A stretch of 64,000 bases of DNA. Origin: JBMDXB01 sp048594885 (GTDB taxonomy: Bacteria; Acidobacteriota; Vicinamibacteria; Vicinamibacterales; 2-12-FULL-66-21). Positions 61,069 through 64,000 of the stretch are shown one piece after another. Below the pieces are notes generated by a model that was not told the DNA's origin, made no database searches, and was given only the letters and a program-made list of their open reading frames with translations. The first letter of the stretch is position 1. The number at the start of each line of letters is the position of its first letter. The stretch covers positions 62,001-126,000 of the forward strand of contig JBMDXB010000018.1 in NCBI GenBank assembly GCA_048594885.1, given 5' to 3'. A program made the position numbers and the translations under genes.

Positions 61069-61688
61069 ATCCGCGCCCGCGAGCGCCTGCGCCGCTGCGC
61101 GGGCTGTTTGTCCTCGAGCCGTCTGAGCTGGCGCGCCAGCTCGAGGCGGCCCCGGTTGATGCGCGACTTGACGGTCCCTTCCGGCAGGCGGAGCCGGTCG
61201 GCGATCTCCTGGTACGACAGCTCTTGGAGATCGCGGAGGACGACGGCCGTCCGAAGCGTCTTCGGCAGCGCCTCGAGGGCGACCTTCAGCATCGCCCGCA
61301 GATCCTGATGTTCCGCCGCCGCGTAGGGGCCGCGGTCCTTCGACGCCGGCTGCAGATCGTCGGCGACCACCTCGCGCGCGATGGTCTGCCGCTCCTTGCG
61401 GACGCTGCGGTAGTGGTCGATGCACAGGTTGCGGCTGATGCTGACGATCCAGGTCTGGAAGTTCGCGCGCCGATCGAAGGTGTTCAGCGCCTTGAAGATC
61501 TTCAGGAAGATGTCCTGCGTCAGATCTTCGGCCTCCTCGTGGCGGCCGACGAACTTGTAGGCGACGTTGAACACCTTCCGCCAGTTCTGGCGAACGATGG
61601 TTTCCCACGCGGCCTGGTCGCCGCTGAGACACTGCGCGATGAGGCTGTCGGGTGTCGCCGGCTGCGCGGCGGGAAGATCAACGGACAT
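61065..61688 (-). CDS. ECF-type RNA polymerase sigma factor
   Basis: 207 residues. Sigma region 2 is FNVAYKFVGRHEEAEDLTQDIFLKIFKALNTFDRRANFQTWIVSISRNLCIDHYRS (the -10 recognition helix with DLTQDIFLK). Region 4 is ALPKTLRTAVVLRDLQELSYQEIADRLRLPEGTVKSRINRGRLELARQL, a helix-turn-helix for the -35. No zinc-finger anti-sigma gene is adjacent; instead a STAS protein and a small helical protein follow. The C-terminal tail is very basic (QRRRRSRARM). It is divergent from lysA with a 101-base gap. Confidence 0.94.
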   Translation of the reverse strand: MSVDLPAAQPATPDSLIAQCLSGDQAAWETIVRQNWRKVFNVAYKFVGRHEEAEDLTQDIFLKIFKALNTFDRRANFQTWIVSISRNLCIDHYRSVRKERQTIAREVVADDLQPASKDRGPYAAAEHQDLRAMLKVALEALPKTLRTAVVLRDLQELSYQEIADRLRLPEGTVKSRINRGRLELARQLRRLEDKQPAQRRRRSRARM

Positions 61689-61789
61689 GCGTCATCAGGG
61701 TCAGTCGAAACGGGCAGGAAACAGGCAGATGATACCAAACTTTGGCTCCACGGTGCCGCGTGAGCCTGCGATAGAATCGGCAGACGCTC

Positions 61790-63031
61790 GTGTCGGGATT
61801 CCTTCAGACAGATGGCACGCTCACGTGCGACGGCGTGCCGCTCGCAGAAATCGCCGCCGCGGAAGGCACGCCGCTCTACGTCTACAGCGCCGCCACCATC
61901 ATCGAGCGCTACCGCGCGATTGACGACGCGTTCGCGTCGTATCCGCATGCGCTGCACTACGCGCTGAAGGCGAACTCGACGCTGGCGCTGGCGCGGCTGC
62001 TGCGCAGCCTCGGGCGCGGCGCGGACGCCAATTCCGGCGGCGAGATCGACGTCGCGCTGCGCGCCGGCTTCATCCCGCCGCAGATCGTCTTCACGGGCGT
62101 CGGCAAGACGTCCGCGGAGCTCGCCTACGCCATCGAGCTGGGTGTCAAGACGATCAACGCGGAGTCGGAGGGGGAGCTCGAGCGGATCGATCGGCTCGCG
62201 CGCGAGCGGCAGACGCGGGCCCGCGTCGCGCTGCGCATCAACCCCGACATCGACGCCCGCAGTCATCCGCACATCTCCACCGGCCTGAGGACGAACAAGT
62301 TCGGCATCGGCATCAGCGACGCGCGCGAGATCGCCCGCCGGATGCGCAACTGCGAGGGGCTGGAAATCGTCGGCCTCCACAGTCATGTCGGCTCGCAGAT
62401 CATGGAGTTGGAGCCGCTGCGCCGCGCCGCGGAGGCCTTGGCGAGGCTCGCCGGCGAACTGCGCGTCGACGTGATCGAGATCGATCACCTCGACGTCGGC
62501 GGCGGGCTCGGCGTCTCGTACGATGACCGGCCGGCCCCGACGGCGCGCGAATATGCCGATGCGGTGCTGCCGATCGTCCGCCCTTCGGGGCTCACGCTGA
62601 TCATGGAGCCGGGCCGCAACATCGTCGCGCCCGCCGGCGCGCTGCTGTCGCGCGTGGTGGACGTCAAGGAGCAGCCGGGCGGCAAGCTGTTCGTCATCCT
62701 CGACGCGGGCATGACGGAGCTGATTCGGCCGATGCTGTACGGCGCGTTTCATCGCATCGTGCCCGTCCAGCTCACCAACGCCCCCGAGGCCGTCTGCGAC
62801 GTTGTCGGCCCGCTCTGCGAGTCGAGCGACACGCTGGGGTCAGACAGGACGATGCCCCATCCGGCGGTCGGCGATCTCATGGCGGTGCTCGACGCCGGGG
62901 CATACGGGGCGGTGATGGCCTCCAATTACAACCGCCGCACGATGCCGGCGGAGGTGCTCGTCGAGAACGGCCGCTGGTCGGTGATCAAACGGCGCCAGAC
63001 GATCGACGACTTGCTCGCGCTGGAGAACTGA
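61790..63031 (+). CDS. lysA: Diaminopimelate decarboxylase
   Basis: 413 residues from GTG 61790. The PLP Lys is in LHYALKANSTLALARLL, the glycine loop in HLDVGGGLGVSY, phosphate site in IMEPGRNIVAPAGALL, the interface Cys in VVGPLCESSDTLG, and the C-terminal AYGAVMASNYNRR. It decarboxylates meso-DAP to lysine, the last step of lysine synthesis. A -10-like TAGAAT (61772-61777) lies 12 bases before the start. Its stop overlaps the tmk start (TGATG). Confidence 0.97.
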   Translation: MSGFLQTDGTLTCDGVPLAEIAAAEGTPLYVYSAATIIERYRAIDDAFASYPHALHYALKANSTLALARLLRSLGRGADANSGGEIDVALRAGFIPPQIVFTGVGKTSAELAYAIELGVKTINAESEGELERIDRLARERQTRARVALRINPDIDARSHPHISTGLRTNKFGIGISDAREIARRMRNCEGLEIVGLHSHVGSQIMELEPLRRAAEALARLAGELRVDVIEIDHLDVGGGLGVSYDDRPAPTAREYADAVLPIVRPSGLTLIMEPGRNIVAPAGALLSRVVDVKEQPGGKLFVILDAGMTELIRPMLYGAFHRIVPVQLTNAPEAVCDVVGPLCESSDTLGSDRTMPHPAVGDLMAVLDAGAYGAVMASNYNRRTMPAEVLVENGRWSVIKRRQTIDDLLALEN

Positions 63032-63624
63032 TGGCCGGTCTGCTGGTGGCGTTCGAGGGGCTCGATCAGAGCGGCAAGCAGACGCAGGCCGAGCTGCTGC
63101 GCGACCACGTCGTCGCAAACGGCCGCGAGTGCCGCCTGCTCTCGTTCCCCGACTACGAGACGCCCATCGGGCACGAGCTCTCGCGCGCGCTCCAGGGGCA
63201 GCATGCATACGGCGCCGACGTGATGCAGTTGCTCTACGTCGCCAACCGCTACGAGAAGCGTCCGCAGATGGAGCGGTGGCTCAGGGACGGCATCGTCCTC
63301 TTGTGCGACCGGTATGTGGCGTCGAGCGTCGCCTACGGCGAGGCGCAGGGCCTCGAGCCGCGATGGCTGTTCGAGATCCAGCGGTTCCTGCCGCCGCCCG
63401 ACGTGACGATCCTGCTCGACATCGCGCCCGATACCGCCGTTGAGCGGAAGGCGTCAGGCCGCGACCGCTACGAACGCGATCTCGCGCTCCTCTCCCGCGT
63501 ACGCGAGAGCTACGCGCGGCAGTCGATGCTGCCAGGATGGGTGAAGCTCGATGGAGAGCGGCCGAAAGACGCGGTCTCGACCGACGTGATCAGCGCGGTC
63601 GCGATACGGCTCGAGCCGCGGTAA
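63031..63624 (+). CDS. tmk: Thymidylate kinase
   Basis: 197 residues. The P-loop is FEGLDQSGKQTQAELL (GxDxxGKxT with Gln), followed by the dTMP-site FPDYETPIG, the DRY motif in LLCDRYVASSVAYGEAQGL, and the lid ASGRDRYERDL. The GLDQSGKQTQ form of the P-loop is closer to the variant seen in many eukaryotes and some bacteria than to the GLEGAGKTT of E. coli. It phosphorylates dTMP to dTDP. Overlaps lysA by one base, and its end overlaps the convergent comF gene by 35 bases. Confidence 0.94.
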   Translation: MAGLLVAFEGLDQSGKQTQAELLRDHVVANGRECRLLSFPDYETPIGHELSRALQGQHAYGADVMQLLYVANRYEKRPQMERWLRDGIVLLCDRYVASSVAYGEAQGLEPRWLFEIQRFLPPPDVTILLDIAPDTAVERKASGRDRYERDLALLSRVRESYARQSMLPGWVKLDGERPKDAVSTDVISAVAIRLEPR

Positions 63625-64000
63625 GCGCCCGCACCTCTCGCGCGCCGGCCTGCTTCAGCACGCGCGCACACGCTTCCAGCGTCGCTCCGGTGGTACACAC
63701 GTCGTCGACGAGCACGACGCAGGCACCGCCGATTGCATCTCCCTTTCGCACCGTGAACGCGTCGCGGACGTTTGCGTGGCGCCGCGATGCAGGCAAATCC
63801 GCCTGGGACGCCGTCGCCCGCGTGCGGCGCAACGCCCGGACCATCGGCGGCCCGAGTTGACGCGCGAGGTCCGCCGACTGATTGAACCCGCGGCTGCGTT
63901 GACGCGACCAGTGCAACGGCACCGGCACGACGACGTCAGCGCCGGTGAGCACGTCGCCCCCGCGGTCGCGCATCAGTGCCGCGAGCGGCCCGGCGAGTGA
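63590..64000 (-). CDS. ComF-family phosphoribosyltransferase-like protein (5' end outside window)
   Basis: The C-terminal about 136 residues of a ComF/GntX-like protein; the open frame continues past the window end (SLAGPLAALMRDRGGDVL precedes the first internal Met), so the N-terminal zinc-ribbon is not visible. Conserved parts: VVPVPLHWSRQRSRGFNQSADLA, the R-x-x-x-x-A-S-Q-A-D-L substrate loop (RRTRATASQADLPASRR) and the PRPP-loop VVLVDDVCTTGATLEACARVLKQAG. ComF proteins function in DNA uptake in competent bacteria; in many others the role is unknown. Confidence 0.92.
   Translation of the reverse strand, partial: SLAGPLAALMRDRGGDVLTGADVVVPVPLHWSRQRSRGFNQSADLARQLGPPMVRALRRTRATASQADLPASRRHANVRDAFTVRKGDAIGGACVVLVDDVCTTGATLEACARVLKQAGAREVRALTAARAVSRPR

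Overview
The window is high-GC DNA (roughly two thirds G+C in most places I sampled) from a diderm bacterium. It carries lpxC, a surface-barrel protein, lipoproteins and an M48 periplasmic-type protease. Gene content and style (subtilases with WGD/VWG-repeat tails, very large transporter-HEAT fusions, heptanucleotide intergenic arrays) suggest an Acidobacteriota genome of the Vicinamibacteria type; that assignment is an inference from family resemblance. I see no rRNA, tRNA, CRISPR array or intact insertion sequence.

Layout. 1-9.8 kb: a decayed nucleotidyltransferase, then mostly minus-strand housekeeping genes (membrane protein, barrel protein, CCA-adding enzyme, SDR, M20 peptidase behind a 69-bp palindromic element, zinc-ribbon protein, proline dehydrogenase, acyltransferase, isocitrate-dehydrogenase-like enzyme, GAF protein). 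9.8-16.4 kb: plus-strand YyaL-like protein, transketolase-like enzyme and a beta-propeller/gamma-glutamyltransferase fusion. 16.4-23 kb: two divergent giant transporter-HEAT proteins. 23-28 kb: nadE, an HD-GYP response regulator, a membrane protein and an M1 peptidase on the minus strand. 42.9-64 kb: a glyoxylate-linked aldolase/aminotransferase pair, M48 protease, mtgA-type transglycosylase, two further peptidase-like genes, HNH nuclease, amino-acid permease, uvrA, lpxC, penicillin acylase, radical SAM protein, an ECF sigma/STAS cluster, lysA, tmk and a partial comF.

The most interesting region is 29.0-42.9 kb. One minus-strand operon appears to run: secreted subtilase with 13 WGDTLI-type hexapeptides at its C-terminus -> a nine-codon ORF with a strong ribosome site that encodes MQRLIIWGD -> a membrane HD-GYP/GAF/GGDEF protein -> a TPR/GAF/AAA+ sigma-54 activator. 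Divergent from it is an oligopeptide-binding protein with two permeases, followed by a second subtilase with an IVWGT-repeat tail that is translationally coupled to a GNAT acetyltransferase. Both subtilase genes have GG-N10-GC sigma-54 promoter matches upstream, and the divergent spacer holds several dyads. Protease, peptide-like repeats, peptide importer and TPR-bearing activator together resemble the parts of a peptide-signalling circuit. This is a hypothesis from layout, not a demonstrated function. About 4.9 kb in the middle of this locus (about 30.27-35.16 kb) is markedly lower in GC, with both edges inside intact genes, so it is probably a recombined segment.
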